NCBI RefSeq assembly: GCF_030295385.1
Contig: NZ_AP027079.1
Span: 2,790,001-2,854,000, forward strand
Origin: Geothrix oryzae
Lineage (GTDB): Bacteria; Acidobacteriota; Holophagae; Holophagales; Holophagaceae
Length of the DNA: 64,000 nucleotides
Direction of reading: 5' to 3'
Positions 15,932 to 23,892 of the stretch are shown here, one piece after another. Each line of letters begins with the position of its first letter. Position 1 is the first letter of the stretch. The notes beneath the pieces were generated by a model. The model did not search any database, had not been told where the DNA came from, and saw only the letters and a list, made by a program, of their open reading frames with translations. The position numbers and the translations under genes are program-made.

Positions 15932-17158
15932 ATGGCCTTGTTCGAACGCACCGTCGCTGAGCGCTACCTCAAGACCCACCGCAAGGGGGCCTTCGTGCGC
16001 ACCATGGTGCGTTTCGCCCGCGGCGGCACGGCCCTGGGCGTCTTCGCCATGGTGGTGACCCTGGCGGTGATGAACGGCTTCCGCGAGGAGATCCAGGCCA
16101 CGCTCTTCAGCGCCACGGCGCACTTCACCGTGTTCCACCTGGCGGGCGACATCCCGGATACCGAAGGCGCCCTGAAGACCATCCGCGCCATCCCCGGCGT
16201 GCAGGCCGCCTCGCCCATCCGCCTGGAGAAGGGCCTGCTGCGCCGCCCCGACAGCGAGATGCCGCCGGAGACCGTCGTGGTGAAGGCCGTGGACCCCGCC
16301 ACGGCGCACGGCACCTCCAGCATCTTCGACTCCATGCAGCCCGCCCCCATCGAGCAGCTGAAGGAGGGCGAGATCGTCGTCGGCAAGGAGCTGGCCCAGC
16401 GGCTTGGCCTGAAGATCGGCGACACCGTGGCCCTGGCCTTCTTCCGCCTGGAGCTGGGACTGGGCGGCCAGCAGCCCAAGGTGGCCGCCTTCCGCGTGGC
16501 CGGCACCTTCCACAGCCACAGCTCCGAGTACGACAAGGCCTGGGCCTTCATCCACCTCGGCGATGCCATGCGCATCGCCCGCTCCGAGGGCCGCGCCGAG
16601 ATGATCGAGGTCCGCGCCCAGAGCATCGACGCCATTGCGGAGGTGAAGCCCCGGGTGCTGGAGACCCTCGGCCCCGCCTACCACGCCACGGACCTGCGCG
16701 AATCGAACAAGTCCCTCTTCGCAGCCCTCACGGTGGAGAAGTGGGCCTTCGCGGCGATCCTTAGCCTCATCGTGCTGGTGGCCGCCTTCAACATCGTCGC
16801 CTCGCTCGTCCTCCTCGTGACCGAGAAGCGTCGCGACCTGGGCGTACTGCTGGCCCTGGGCGCCACGCCGAAGCAGATCCAGCGGCTCTTCGAGCTGCAG
16901 GGGCTGCGCATCGGCGTCGTCGGCACGGCCTGGGGCCTGGGCGTCAGCGTGCCGCTCTGTCTGATCCTAGACCACTTCCGCCTGCTGAAGCTCCCGGCTG
17001 CCGTCTACGACTTCATCACCTACATGCCCTTCCGCCTGAAGCTGGTAGACCTCCTGCTGGTGGCCGTCTTCCCCCTGCTGGTCTCCTGGCTGGCGGCCCG
17101 CTACCCGGCCAAAAAGGCCGCCGCCCTGGACCCCGTCGATGCGCTGAGGGCGGAATGA
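15932..17158 (+). CDS. LolC/LolE-type ABC transporter permease
   Basis: A 408-aa membrane protein with the FtsX/MacB architecture: one N-terminal helix (LGVFAMVVTLAVMNGF), a large periplasmic domain (about residues 60-265), then three helices near the C-terminus. These include WAFAAILSLIVLVAAFNIVASLVLLV, with the conserved segment EKRRDLGVLLALGATPKQI between helices. It ends AARYPAKKAAALDPVDALRAE, typical of lipoprotein-release permeases. The ATP-binding gene overlaps by 4 bp (ATGA). Only one permease is present, so it may form a homodimer, unlike the LolC-LolE heterodimer of enterics. Confidence 0.9.
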   Translation: MALFERTVAERYLKTHRKGAFVRTMVRFARGGTALGVFAMVVTLAVMNGFREEIQATLFSATAHFTVFHLAGDIPDTEGALKTIRAIPGVQAASPIRLEKGLLRRPDSEMPPETVVVKAVDPATAHGTSSIFDSMQPAPIEQLKEGEIVVGKELAQRLGLKIGDTVALAFFRLELGLGGQQPKVAAFRVAGTFHSHSSEYDKAWAFIHLGDAMRIARSEGRAEMIEVRAQSIDAIAEVKPRVLETLGPAYHATDLRESNKSLFAALTVEKWAFAAILSLIVLVAAFNIVASLVLLVTEKRRDLGVLLALGATPKQIQRLFELQGLRIGVVGTAWGLGVSVPLCLILDHFRLLKLPAAVYDFITYMPFRLKLVDLLLVAVFPLLVSWLAARYPAKKAAALDPVDALRAE

Positions 17159-17805
17159 TCGGACAGCCCCTTTCCATTCAAGGCCTGCACAAGACCTACC
17201 CCGGCAACGCGCATCCGGTCTTCGACGGCTTCGACCTTGAGGTGGAGGCCGGCAGCCTCTGCGCCATCGTGGGCGTCTCCGGCGTGGGCAAGACCACCCT
17301 GCTGAACTGCGTCGCGGGGCTGGACCACTGGGAAGCCGGCGGCATCACGGTGGGCGGAGATCCCGTGCCCGAAGGCGCGGAAGCCAGGGCCCTCTACCGC
17401 CGCCGCCGCGTGGGCCTGGCCTTCCAGCAGCCCCACCTGCTGCCCGAATTCACCGTGCGGGAGAACCTGCGCATGCCCCTGCTCATCGAGGGCGAAGTCT
17501 CCGGCGGCGGCGAAGCCTGGATCGGACAGCTCCTGGCCACCGTGGGCCTGAGGGATCTCGGCGAGCGCCTGCCCAGCCAGCTTTCCGGCGGCCAGGCCGC
17601 CCGTGCCGGCCTGGCCCGCGCCCTGGTGCGCAAGCCAGCCCTCTGGCTGCTGGACGAGCCCACCGGCAACCTCGACCCCGCCACCGCCGAGGAGGTCTTC
17701 GGCTTCCTCCTGAGCCTCCACGCGGAGCTGCGCCCCACCACCCTCCTGGTCACCCACAACCCGGGCCTCGCCGAGCGGTGCATGCGGACCGTACGGTTGG
17801 GGTAG
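17155..17805 (+). CDS. lolD: LolD-type ABC transporter ATP-binding protein
   Basis: A 216-aa ATPase with Walker A GVSGVGKTTLLN, Q-loop LAFQQPHLLPEFTV, signature LSGGQAARAGLARAL, Walker B ALWLLDEPTGNLD and switch His in VTHN. It overlaps the permease stop by the ATGA arrangement, so the two are translated together. The pair probably extracts lipoproteins from the inner membrane for transfer to the outer membrane. The signature LSGGQ followed by AARAGLARAL differs slightly from the usual QQRVAIARAL. MacB-type export is the main alternative. Confidence 0.9.
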   Translation: MIGQPLSIQGLHKTYPGNAHPVFDGFDLEVEAGSLCAIVGVSGVGKTTLLNCVAGLDHWEAGGITVGGDPVPEGAEARALYRRRRVGLAFQQPHLLPEFTVRENLRMPLLIEGEVSGGGEAWIGQLLATVGLRDLGERLPSQLSGGQAARAGLARALVRKPALWLLDEPTGNLDPATAEEVFGFLLSLHAELRPTTLLVTHNPGLAERCMRTVRLG

Positions 17806-17882
17806 GCTCCAGCCTGGATGGGCGGAACCAGATATTCATGCAAATAGTTGATTAATAGTTATTTGTATAAATATTTTATAAA

Positions 17883-17922
17883 GTACGGCGATTGCCGTTG
17901 ACTATCACGGCAATCGCCGTAC
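17883..17922. promoter_or_regulatory. BlaI-type operator overlapping the promoter of the BlaI/M56 operon
   Basis: A perfect 16-bp inverted repeat, GTACGGCGATTGCCGT (17883-17898) / ACGGCAATCGCCGTAC (17907-17922), flanks an 8-bp spacer. A promoter TTGACT (17898-17903) with a 16-bp gap to TACGAT (17920-17925) lies across it. Binding by the downstream BlaI-like repressor would block RNA polymerase, consistent with autoregulation. A strongly AT-rich tract (17833-17882) precedes it and may act as an UP element. Confidence 0.8.
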
Positions 17923-17951
17923 GATGATCACCGTAGTTCAGGAGCGCCTCC

Positions 17952-18350
17952 ATGCCCACCCATCCCTCCGAGGGTCTTCCCATCCCCACCGATGCCGAGC
18001 TGTCGGTCCTCCGCCTGCTCTGGGCGAAGGGTCCCTCCACCGTGCGCCAGTTGCACGAGGCGTTGTCCCAGGAACGCGACCTGGGCTACACCACGGTCCT
18101 CAAGGCCGTGCAGGTGATGTTGGAAAAAGGGCTGGTCAACCGGGACGACTCCGAACGCAGCCATGTGTACCGGGCTGCGGTGGCCGAAGGACAGACCAAG
18201 GGGCAGCTGGTGTTCGACCTCATGGCGAAGGCCTTCGCCGGGTCGGCCAGCGAGCTGCTGGTCCACGCCCTGAAGGCGGGGCAGACCAACCCCGCCGAAC
18301 TGGACGCCATCCAGCGTCTGCTGGATGAAGCGCGCCGGGGCCGATCATGA
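17952..18350 (+). CDS. BlaI/MecI-family transcriptional repressor
   Basis: A 132-aa winged-helix repressor. The N-terminal domain shows PTDAELSVLRLLWAKGPST, VRQLHEALSQ and DLGYTTVLKAVQVMLEKGLV, followed by wing residues HVYRAAVAEGQTK. The C-terminal dimerisation helices (VFDLMAKAFAGSASELLVHAL) contain the stretch where BlaI/MecI are cleaved on induction. The gene overlaps the M56 peptidase start by 4 bp and follows a large palindromic operator, so the pair is probably self-regulated. Confidence 0.93.
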   Translation: MPTHPSEGLPIPTDAELSVLRLLWAKGPSTVRQLHEALSQERDLGYTTVLKAVQVMLEKGLVNRDDSERSHVYRAAVAEGQTKGQLVFDLMAKAFAGSASELLVHALKAGQTNPAELDAIQRLLDEARRGRS

Positions 18351-20017
18351 GCGGCCTCCTGCACGCCTCCTGGCTCCCGGTGGTGGGATGGGCGCTTCTG
18401 CACTCCCTTTGGGAAGGAACGCTCGTGGTCCTGGCAGCGGCCCTGGTGCTGCGCAGTTTGCGCGGCGCTTCACCCCGCCTGCGTTACGCCGTGGCCGTTC
18501 TCGCCCTCCTGCTGATGACGGGACTTCCCCTCCGTCACCTGGTGCCGCCTCCCTCGGGCGCCCCGCCGGTCCTTCTGCCCCAGGACCATCCAAAGCCTGA
18601 GGGGCCATCCCTCAGCCAAATCGTTCCCGAGCCGGTTCCTGCCCTGCGGACACGCATGGCCACGGGTCTCGAACGGGCGATGCCCTGGGTGGTGGCGGTT
18701 TGGGCCATGGGAGTGTCCGTCAGCCTGCTGCGGTTGGCGGGCGGCTGGGCCTGGCTCCAGCGCTTGCGTTGGCGCCACTCGGAGTTGGCACCGGATGCTC
18801 TGCAAGGCCGGCTGTTGGATCTCTGCCGCCGCGCAGGCCTGAAGCGGGCTGTCACGCTGCTCATGTGCGAGGGGCTCGTCGGCCCGAGCGTGGTCGGCGT
18901 TCTCCGGCCAGCCATCCTCGTGCCCGCGGGCTGGTTCCTGAACCTGCCCCCGGCCCATTTGGAAGCGTTGCTCGCCCACGAACTGGCCCATGTCCTGCGC
19001 CACGACTATGCCGTCAACCTTCTGCAATCCCTGCTGGAAGTCGTACTGTTCTATCACCCCGGTGTCTGGTGGCTTTCCCGCAGAATCCGCGCGGAACGGG
19101 AACTCGCCTGCGACACCTTCGCCGTGCGCCTCCTGGGAGATGCCCTTCCCCTGGCCGAGGCGCTCACCACGCTGGAACGCCGTGGCCTTGGCCACGCTCC
19201 CCTCGAACCCGCACCCGCAGCCCACGGAGGCTCGCTCATGGAACGCATTTCCCACCTGCTTCTTCCCCCTCACCGCACCTCCAGCGCGCCGGCTTTTGGC
19301 GCCATGGCGGTTCTGGCGCTGCTTCTGGTATCCGGCCTCCGGTTGGCAGCCCAGGCGCCAGAACCAACACCACCGGTTCCTCTCGCCATTCCCAAATGGC
19401 GCCTGCTTCCGTCGGGCGGGAAGGTGGGCAACGAAAACGCCGCCCTCTACATCCATTCCAGAAATGCCAAGGATCCCCAGGGGAAAGACATCCCGTACAC
19501 GCAGCTCCTGGACATCAAGGCCGATCAGGTGCCCCTGAACCAGGTCTGGAAGATCTTTGAACAAGTGGCTCGTACCCGAGGGCCCTACATCGGGAGTGAA
19601 ACCTGGGACAGCCGCGATGAGAGGGTCGCCGGACCGCGCGTGGATATCGATCTCACGGGAGCCAAACCTGAAGATGTCCTGGCGACCCTGAATCGCCTGG
19701 CGGAAAAGTTCGGCGTAGCCCCCTATCAGGCACCGGCTGCCACCGACCTGCAGAATTTCCAGGTGACCAAGCACACGCTGAAGGATGGCCGGATTTGCTT
19801 CGATCTCCATGCCCGGCAGGTGAGCCGGGGCTTTCTCGACCAGCTGCTGACGACGGCAAAGAGCGTGGCCGCCAGTGCCGAGGTGAAAGAAGGCGTGATG
19901 GGTTTCGATCGCGCGTCGGATACCTTCGCGGGTCCAAAAGTCGATGCGATCTTTGAAGGGCTCACGCTGCCGGAGCTTGAAGCACGCATCCGGAAGCTTC
20001 AGGCAGAAGCGCAGTAG
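18347..20017 (+). CDS. M56-family (BlaR1-like) membrane metallopeptidase with non-BlaR1 sensor region
   Basis: A 556-aa protein. The N-terminal half has several membrane helices (for example VVGWALLHSLWEGTLVVLAA and YAVAVLALLLMTGL) and the zinc motif HELAH in EALLAHELAHVLRHDYAV, with a downstream Glu in RAERELACD. A further helix (AFGAMAVLALLLVSGLRLAA) leads to an extracytoplasmic region of about 225 residues. This lacks the SxxK/SxN/KTG motifs of the BlaR1 penicillin sensor. It contains VDIDLTGAKPEDVLATLNRL, reminiscent of short secretin/TonB (STN) domains. It likely senses an unidentified signal and cleaves, or triggers cleavage of, the BlaI-like repressor. Confidence 0.85.
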   Translation: MSGLLHASWLPVVGWALLHSLWEGTLVVLAAALVLRSLRGASPRLRYAVAVLALLLMTGLPLRHLVPPPSGAPPVLLPQDHPKPEGPSLSQIVPEPVPALRTRMATGLERAMPWVVAVWAMGVSVSLLRLAGGWAWLQRLRWRHSELAPDALQGRLLDLCRRAGLKRAVTLLMCEGLVGPSVVGVLRPAILVPAGWFLNLPPAHLEALLAHELAHVLRHDYAVNLLQSLLEVVLFYHPGVWWLSRRIRAERELACDTFAVRLLGDALPLAEALTTLERRGLGHAPLEPAPAAHGGSLMERISHLLLPPHRTSSAPAFGAMAVLALLLVSGLRLAAQAPEPTPPVPLAIPKWRLLPSGGKVGNENAALYIHSRNAKDPQGKDIPYTQLLDIKADQVPLNQVWKIFEQVARTRGPYIGSETWDSRDERVAGPRVDIDLTGAKPEDVLATLNRLAEKFGVAPYQAPAATDLQNFQVTKHTLKDGRICFDLHARQVSRGFLDQLLTTAKSVAASAEVKEGVMGFDRASDTFAGPKVDAIFEGLTLPELEARIRKLQAEAQ

Positions 20018-20042
20018 GGCCTTGGAGGGCTGATTCGCTGAG

Positions 20043-20100
20043 CCAGGATGGAGGGGATGAAGAGGGCGTCTTCCCATCCCACGCATTCCCTTCATCCTGG
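20043..20100. terminator. Bidirectional terminator-like hairpin between the M56 and ruvX genes
   Basis: Segments 20043-20059 and 20084-20100 pair over 17 positions, 15 Watson-Crick and two G-U. A small inner stem GAAGA/TCTTC lies in the loop. The element sits between convergent genes, which fits shared termination. Confidence 0.65.
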
Positions 20101-20161
20101 GCGAACGAACCCAAAAAGCTGCTGATGCGCGGACGGAGCGGGGCGCGTGGATCAGGTGGTC

Positions 20162-20599
20162 TCAATCCAATCGATCCGCCGGAATTCCCTTGCCCCGCCG
20201 ATCCTCCAACAGCTCGCTCAGGATCACGGCGGCTGCAGCGGCATCCAGCAGAAGCTTCCGTTTCTCCGGCTTGACGCCCCGCTCCCGCAGCAGGCGCTCG
20301 GCCTCGGCGCTGCTCAGGTGCTCGTTCACCAGGCGCAAGGGCAGGCCCGTGCGGGCAGACAAGGCTTCGCCGAAGGCCCGGGCTGCGGGCGCGGTGGCAC
20401 TTTCGGCGCCGTCCTTGTGGCGGGGCAGGCCCACGCAAAGGGCCTGCACGCCCTCCTCCCGGCAGAGCCGGGCCAGGCGGTCGAGGGTGCGTTCCTGTTC
20501 CTGGGGCCACACCTCGAAGGGCGAGGACAATATCTCCAGCTCGTCCGAGAAGGCGAGGCCGATCTTCTTCGTGCCGTGGTCGATGGCAAGCCAGCGCAT
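20162..20599 (-). CDS. ruvX: Putative Holliday junction resolvase / pre-16S rRNA nuclease YqgF (RuvX)
   Basis: A 145-aa RNase H-fold nuclease. The N-terminal motif LAIDHGTKKIGLAFSD holds the first catalytic Asp. The central strand ALCVGLPRHKDG and the segment LVNEHLSSAEAERLL supply the second acidic residue. The final DAAAAAVILSELLEDR contains the last Asp. The length is normal. It acts in 16S rRNA 5' end processing in E. coli, and the resolvase role is by similarity. Its start codon is only 17 bp from the divergent ogt start, so the promoters must overlap. Confidence 0.92.
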   Translation of the reverse strand: MRWLAIDHGTKKIGLAFSDELEILSSPFEVWPQEQERTLDRLARLCREEGVQALCVGLPRHKDGAESATAPAARAFGEALSARTGLPLRLVNEHLSSAEAERLLRERGVKPEKRKLLLDAAAAAVILSELLEDRRGKGIPADRLD

Positions 20600-20616
20600 C
20601 CTGCCATCCTAGCCCG

Positions 20617-21096
20617 ATGCCCGTCCGTTCCCTCACCTTCGCCACGGCCCTGGGCCGGCTCCGCCTGGCCTGGACGGCGGAGGGCATCTGCACCCTGCGC
20701 TTCGTGGAGGGCCTGGCTCAGGAAGAGGCGCCACAGGCTCCCGCATGGATTCTGGAGGCCGTGCGCCGCCTCATGGCCCACCTCGCCGGCCAACCCCAGG
20801 ATCTCGGCGGCATCCCGCTGGACCTGGCGGAGCGGACGCCCTTCCAGCAGCGCGTGGCCGAGGTGCTGCGATCCACCCAGCCGGGCCAGACGATCAGCTA
20901 CGGCGAAGTGGCCCTGCTGGTCGGCCGCCCCGGCGCGGCCCGGGCCGTGGGTCAGGCCGTGAAGACCAACCCGGTGCTGATCCTCGTGCCCTGCCATCGC
21001 GTGGTGGCCGCCGATGGTCCCGGCGGCTGGAGCGCCTTCGGCAGCCCCGGGGTCAAGGCGCGACTCCTGGCGTTGGAGGCCCCCCCAGGGCGATGA
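20617..21096 (+). CDS. Methylated-DNA-protein cysteine methyltransferase (Ogt/MGMT type)
   Basis: A 159-aa DNA repair protein that transfers O6-alkyl groups to its own cysteine. The C-terminal domain contains ISYGEVALLVGRPGAARAVG and the active site VLILVPCHRVV, followed by GWSAFGSPGVKARLL. The N-terminal domain is short (TALGRLRLAWTAEGICTLRF), as in Ogt. It lacks the AdaA methyl-phosphotriester domain. The last 44 bp overlap the 3' end of the convergent NAD-binding protein gene. Confidence 0.92.
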   Translation: MPVRSLTFATALGRLRLAWTAEGICTLRFVEGLAQEEAPQAPAWILEAVRRLMAHLAGQPQDLGGIPLDLAERTPFQQRVAEVLRSTQPGQTISYGEVALLVGRPGAARAVGQAVKTNPVLILVPCHRVVAADGPGGWSAFGSPGVKARLLALEAPPGR

Positions 21097-21742
21097 GGTC
21101 GCGGGCCTCCAGAACGGCCGCAGGCGCTCCCTCCAGAGCCACGCGGATCATGGCCCGTCCCAGCTCCTCCGTGGTGATGATGGTGCCGGGGAAGAGCCGC
21201 CTCAGCCAGGGGAAGAAGGGGCCCATCACGCCGTAGAAGACGCGGTACCAGCGGGTCCGGGAGGTGATGCCGGACAGGGGCTGGATGACCCCCGGGCGGA
21301 AGAGATGCACGGCCCTGAAGGGCAGGCCTCGCAAGGCGTTCTCGGTCTGCCCCTTCACCCGGGCCCACATGGTGCGGCCCTGGCCGGTGCCATCGGTCCC
21401 CGCGCCGGACACATAGATGAAGGTCATGGCCGGATTGAGCCGGGCCAGGGTCCCGGCCGCCGCCAGCGCCAGATCGTGGGTCACCCGGCGATAGGCCGCT
21501 TCGTCCAGGCCGGCGGAGGATACCCCCAGGCAGAAGAAGCAGGTATCCAGACCCGACAGCTCGCCTTCGAGGGCGGAGAAGTCGAAGAAGTCCTGGTGGA
21601 GCAGCTCCCGCACCTTGGGATGCGCCTGGCCTGCGGCGTGGCGCCCCACGATGAGCACCTGCGTCACCCGGGGATCGCGCAGACATTCGCGCAGGACTCC
21701 CTGGCCGATCATGCCCGTGGCGCCGAAGAGCAGGATCTTCAT
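21053..21742 (-). CDS. NAD(P)H-binding epimerase-like protein (atypical SDR)
   Basis: A 229-aa Rossmann protein starting MKILLFGATGMIGQGVLREC, with the glycine-rich nucleotide-binding motif GATGMIG. Further family landmarks are FFCLGVSS, YVSGAGTDGTGQGRTMWARVKGQTE (Lys within VKGQTE) and FRPGVIQPL. It resembles small atypical SDRs of the NAD(P)H-binding group with unknown substrate. The ATG at 21742 has a strong GGAGG and overlaps the MBL-fold gene stop (ATGA), so it is the last gene of an SDR-MBL-epimerase operon. The stop codon lies inside the 3' end of ogt. Confidence 0.85.
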   Translation of the reverse strand: MKILLFGATGMIGQGVLRECLRDPRVTQVLIVGRHAAGQAHPKVRELLHQDFFDFSALEGELSGLDTCFFCLGVSSAGLDEAAYRRVTHDLALAAAGTLARLNPAMTFIYVSGAGTDGTGQGRTMWARVKGQTENALRGLPFRAVHLFRPGVIQPLSGITSRTRWYRVFYGVMGPFFPWLRRLFPGTIITTEELGRAMIRVALEGAPAAVLEARDLIALGGPPTPGVAP

Positions 21743-22866
21743 GGAACACCTCCCTGGGGGAGCATGGGCCGTCCATCCAGCGTGGCACGGATGGGGACCT
21801 CGGCTCCGGTCTTCCAGGGCAGTTCGGGCCACCAGCGCTCGTGGGGCGGCGCCTCAGGCACGAAGCCCTCTCCGGGCCGGGGTACCGCCACGGTGGCGCC
21901 GACCCGACCCGCCGCCGCCAGCACGCGCTCCACCGGTTCGGTCCAACCATGGGCGGCCAAGTCGAAGAGGCCCCAGTGGATGGGCAGGAGCACTCGGCCC
22001 CGCACCATCCCGTGGGCCGCCACAGCCTGCTCGGGCCCCAGGTGCCAGTCGGGCCAGGCCGGATTGTAGGCGCCCGCCTCGATCATCGCCAAGTCGAAAG
22101 GACCCAGGCGCGCCCCGATCTCCGCCAACCCCGGGAACAGGCCCGTGTCCCCTGAAAAATAGGCCCGGTGCCGGGGACCGAGGAAGGCGAAACCACCCCA
22201 GAGGGTGCGGTCCTTGTCCCGCAGACCGCGGCCCGAGGCGTGTCGCGCCGGGGTGAGGACCACCTCCAGCTCGCCCACCCGAATCGATTCCCACCAGTCC
22301 AGCTCGGTGATGCGGGTGGCCGGCACGCCCCAGCGGATCAGCCGCGCGCCCACGCCCAGCGGCACCACGAACCGCGTGTCCCAGCCCTTCATGCGACGCA
22401 GGGTGTCCTCGTCCAGATGGTCGTAGTGGTCGTGGGAGATGGCCACCACCTGGGGGATCGGCAACGCCTCCAGCGGGATGAGGGGGGCATAGAAGCGGCG
22501 AGGCCCCGCCCAGGCCACCGGTGAGGCCCGTCGACCCCACATGGGATCGGTGAGGACGCGCGTGCCGTCCACCTCCAGGTACACCGTGGAATGGCCCAGC
22601 CAGGTGGCCCTCAGGCCCCCGGGCGAATCCGTCTCCAGGTCACCCCGGGTGGGATGCACCACCGGAAGGGGTTCCCTGGGGGTCGAGTTCCCATCCCGGC
22701 CCAGGAGACTGCCGAGCGCCCCCCAGGTGTCGTTCCAGAGGGGTTGGGGATTGCGGAAGCGCCCATCGCGCCACTGGGGGGATCGTTCCATGCGAAGACT
22801 CCGGACCTGGTCGAGAGAGGAGCCGGCGGCCCACCAGCCGCCGACCGCGAGGGCCGCCAGCAGCAA
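21739..22866 (-). CDS. MBL-fold metallohydrolase (UlaG/NAPE-PLD-like), membrane-anchored
   Basis: A 375-aa protein with an N-terminal hydrophobic anchor (LLAALAVGGWWAAGS). The metallo-beta-lactamase fold shows LRATWLGHSTVYLEVDG, VLTDPMWG, and the metal site SHDHYDHLDEDTL. Downstream residues are TPARHASGRG, FSGDTGLFPG and LLPIHWGLFDLA, matching the NAPE-PLD/UlaG subgroup. These hydrolyse phosphoester or lactone substrates; the actual substrate is unknown. The TTG at 22866 is a tentative start, since no in-frame ATG lies nearby. The gene probably starts within or just after the end of the SDR gene. It overlaps the next gene by 4 bp. Confidence 0.82.
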   Translation of the reverse strand: MLLAALAVGGWWAAGSSLDQVRSLRMERSPQWRDGRFRNPQPLWNDTWGALGSLLGRDGNSTPREPLPVVHPTRGDLETDSPGGLRATWLGHSTVYLEVDGTRVLTDPMWGRRASPVAWAGPRRFYAPLIPLEALPIPQVVAISHDHYDHLDEDTLRRMKGWDTRFVVPLGVGARLIRWGVPATRITELDWWESIRVGELEVVLTPARHASGRGLRDKDRTLWGGFAFLGPRHRAYFSGDTGLFPGLAEIGARLGPFDLAMIEAGAYNPAWPDWHLGPEQAVAAHGMVRGRVLLPIHWGLFDLAAHGWTEPVERVLAAAGRVGATVAVPRPGEGFVPEAPPHERWWPELPWKTGAEVPIRATLDGRPMLPQGGVP

Positions 22867-22885
22867 AGCCCTGGAAAGGCGCGTT

Positions 22886-23803
22886 CTAGACGGGATAAAC
22901 CACCCCCGTGCTCTGCTCAGAGCGCCGCCACATCCAGCGCTGCAGGCCTTCGTCGCGGGAGAGGGCGTTGGACTGCACCCGCACGGGTGCCCCCTTCAGC
23001 TCCCGGAAGCGCGAGGGGCCGAAGTACTCGCCGCCCTTCACGGTGGGATCCGTGGCCGCGCGCAGCAAGGGCTGGGCCCCGCCGAAGGCATCCTGGCTCA
23101 GCAGCGCCTCCAGCCCCAGGGCCCTCAGCCCGCGGATCCAGCCCGCGTGACGCTGGAGCTCGGTCCGGGCCCAGCCTGGATGGGCCGCCATGGAACGCGT
23201 GCCCGATCCTGCCGCCGCCAGCCGACGCTGCAGTTCATAGGTGAAGAGCAGGTTGGCCAGTTTCGACTGGCCATAGGCGGCCCAAGCCCGGTAGCCACCT
23301 TCAAAATGCATGTCGTCGGCGTAGATGCGCCCCGCGCGATGGGCGCCGCTGCTCATGGTCACCACGCGGGAGCCCGGGGTGGCCATCAGGCGCCCCATCA
23401 AGAGGCCGGTCAGTGCGAAAGGGCCGAAATGGTTGGTGCCGATCTGGGTCTCGAACCCGTCCTCGGTCTTCCCGTAGGGCGGGACCATGACGCCGGCATT
23501 GTTGAGGAGCAGATCCAGGCGGTCGAAGCGGGCCAGGATCTCGGTGGCCGCCTTCCGCACGGAGGCCAGGGAGGCCAGGTCCAGGGCCTGGATCTCCACC
23601 CGGGCCCCCGGATGGAGCGCCACGATGTGGCGCGCTGCGGCCTCGGCCTTGGGCAGGTTCCGGCAGGCCAGGATCACCGTGGCCCGGCAGGCCGCCAGCA
23701 TCCGGGCGGTCTCGTAGCCGGTGCCGGAGGTGGCCCCAGTGACCACCGCCACCCGGCCGGTCTGATCAGGGACCTGCGACCAATTCCAGTCTTCTCGTGT
23801 CAT
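22886..23803 (-). CDS. SDR-family oxidoreductase (retinol dehydrogenase-like)
   Basis: A 305-aa classical short-chain dehydrogenase. It has the cofactor motif VVTGATSGTGYETARML, the NNAGVMV motif, a catalytic Ser in VVTMSSGAHRAG and the YGQSKLANLL Tyr-x3-Lys pair. ACRNLPKAEAAARHI after the second strand and the mid-length C-terminus resemble NADP-dependent WW-domain oxidoreductase/retinol dehydrogenase-like members. The ATG at 23803 follows GGGGAG at good spacing. It is divergent from a TetR regulator across 89 bp of operator-like repeats, so it is the likely target operon. Confidence 0.9.
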   Translation of the reverse strand: MTREDWNWSQVPDQTGRVAVVTGATSGTGYETARMLAACRATVILACRNLPKAEAAARHIVALHPGARVEIQALDLASLASVRKAATEILARFDRLDLLLNNAGVMVPPYGKTEDGFETQIGTNHFGPFALTGLLMGRLMATPGSRVVTMSSGAHRAGRIYADDMHFEGGYRAWAAYGQSKLANLLFTYELQRRLAAAGSGTRSMAAHPGWARTELQRHAGWIRGLRALGLEALLSQDAFGGAQPLLRAATDPTVKGGEYFGPSRFRELKGAPVRVQSNALSRDEGLQRWMWRRSEQSTGVVYPV

Positions 23804-23839
23804 TTCACTCCCCAAGCCTTGTCTGACATCATGACGAAT

Positions 23840-23880
23840 AATGTCAATGAGCCATATTTGACATTCGGACAAATTTTGTC
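23840..23880. promoter_or_regulatory. TetR-type operators between SDR and tetR genes
   Basis: An inverted repeat AATGTCAA (23840-23847) / TTGACATT (23858-23865) with a 10-bp spacer is followed by the perfect palindrome GACAAATTTTGTC (23868-23880). Related TGTC/GACA half-sites also occur at 23819-23827. The second palindrome ends 12 bp before the tetR start codon. The region is AT-rich against a GC-rich background. Confidence 0.6.
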
Positions 23881-23892
23881 AATCCTCTTTTC

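Noticed and set aside
17833-17882. AT-rich tract considered as a separate promoter or insertion junction
   Set aside because: -35/-10 spacing is poor; the better promoter lies in the following palindrome, so it is treated as a possible UP element.
20617-21096. Possible Ada regulator
   Set aside because: The protein is too short and lacks the N-terminal zinc and AraC-type domains; only the methyltransferase domains are present.
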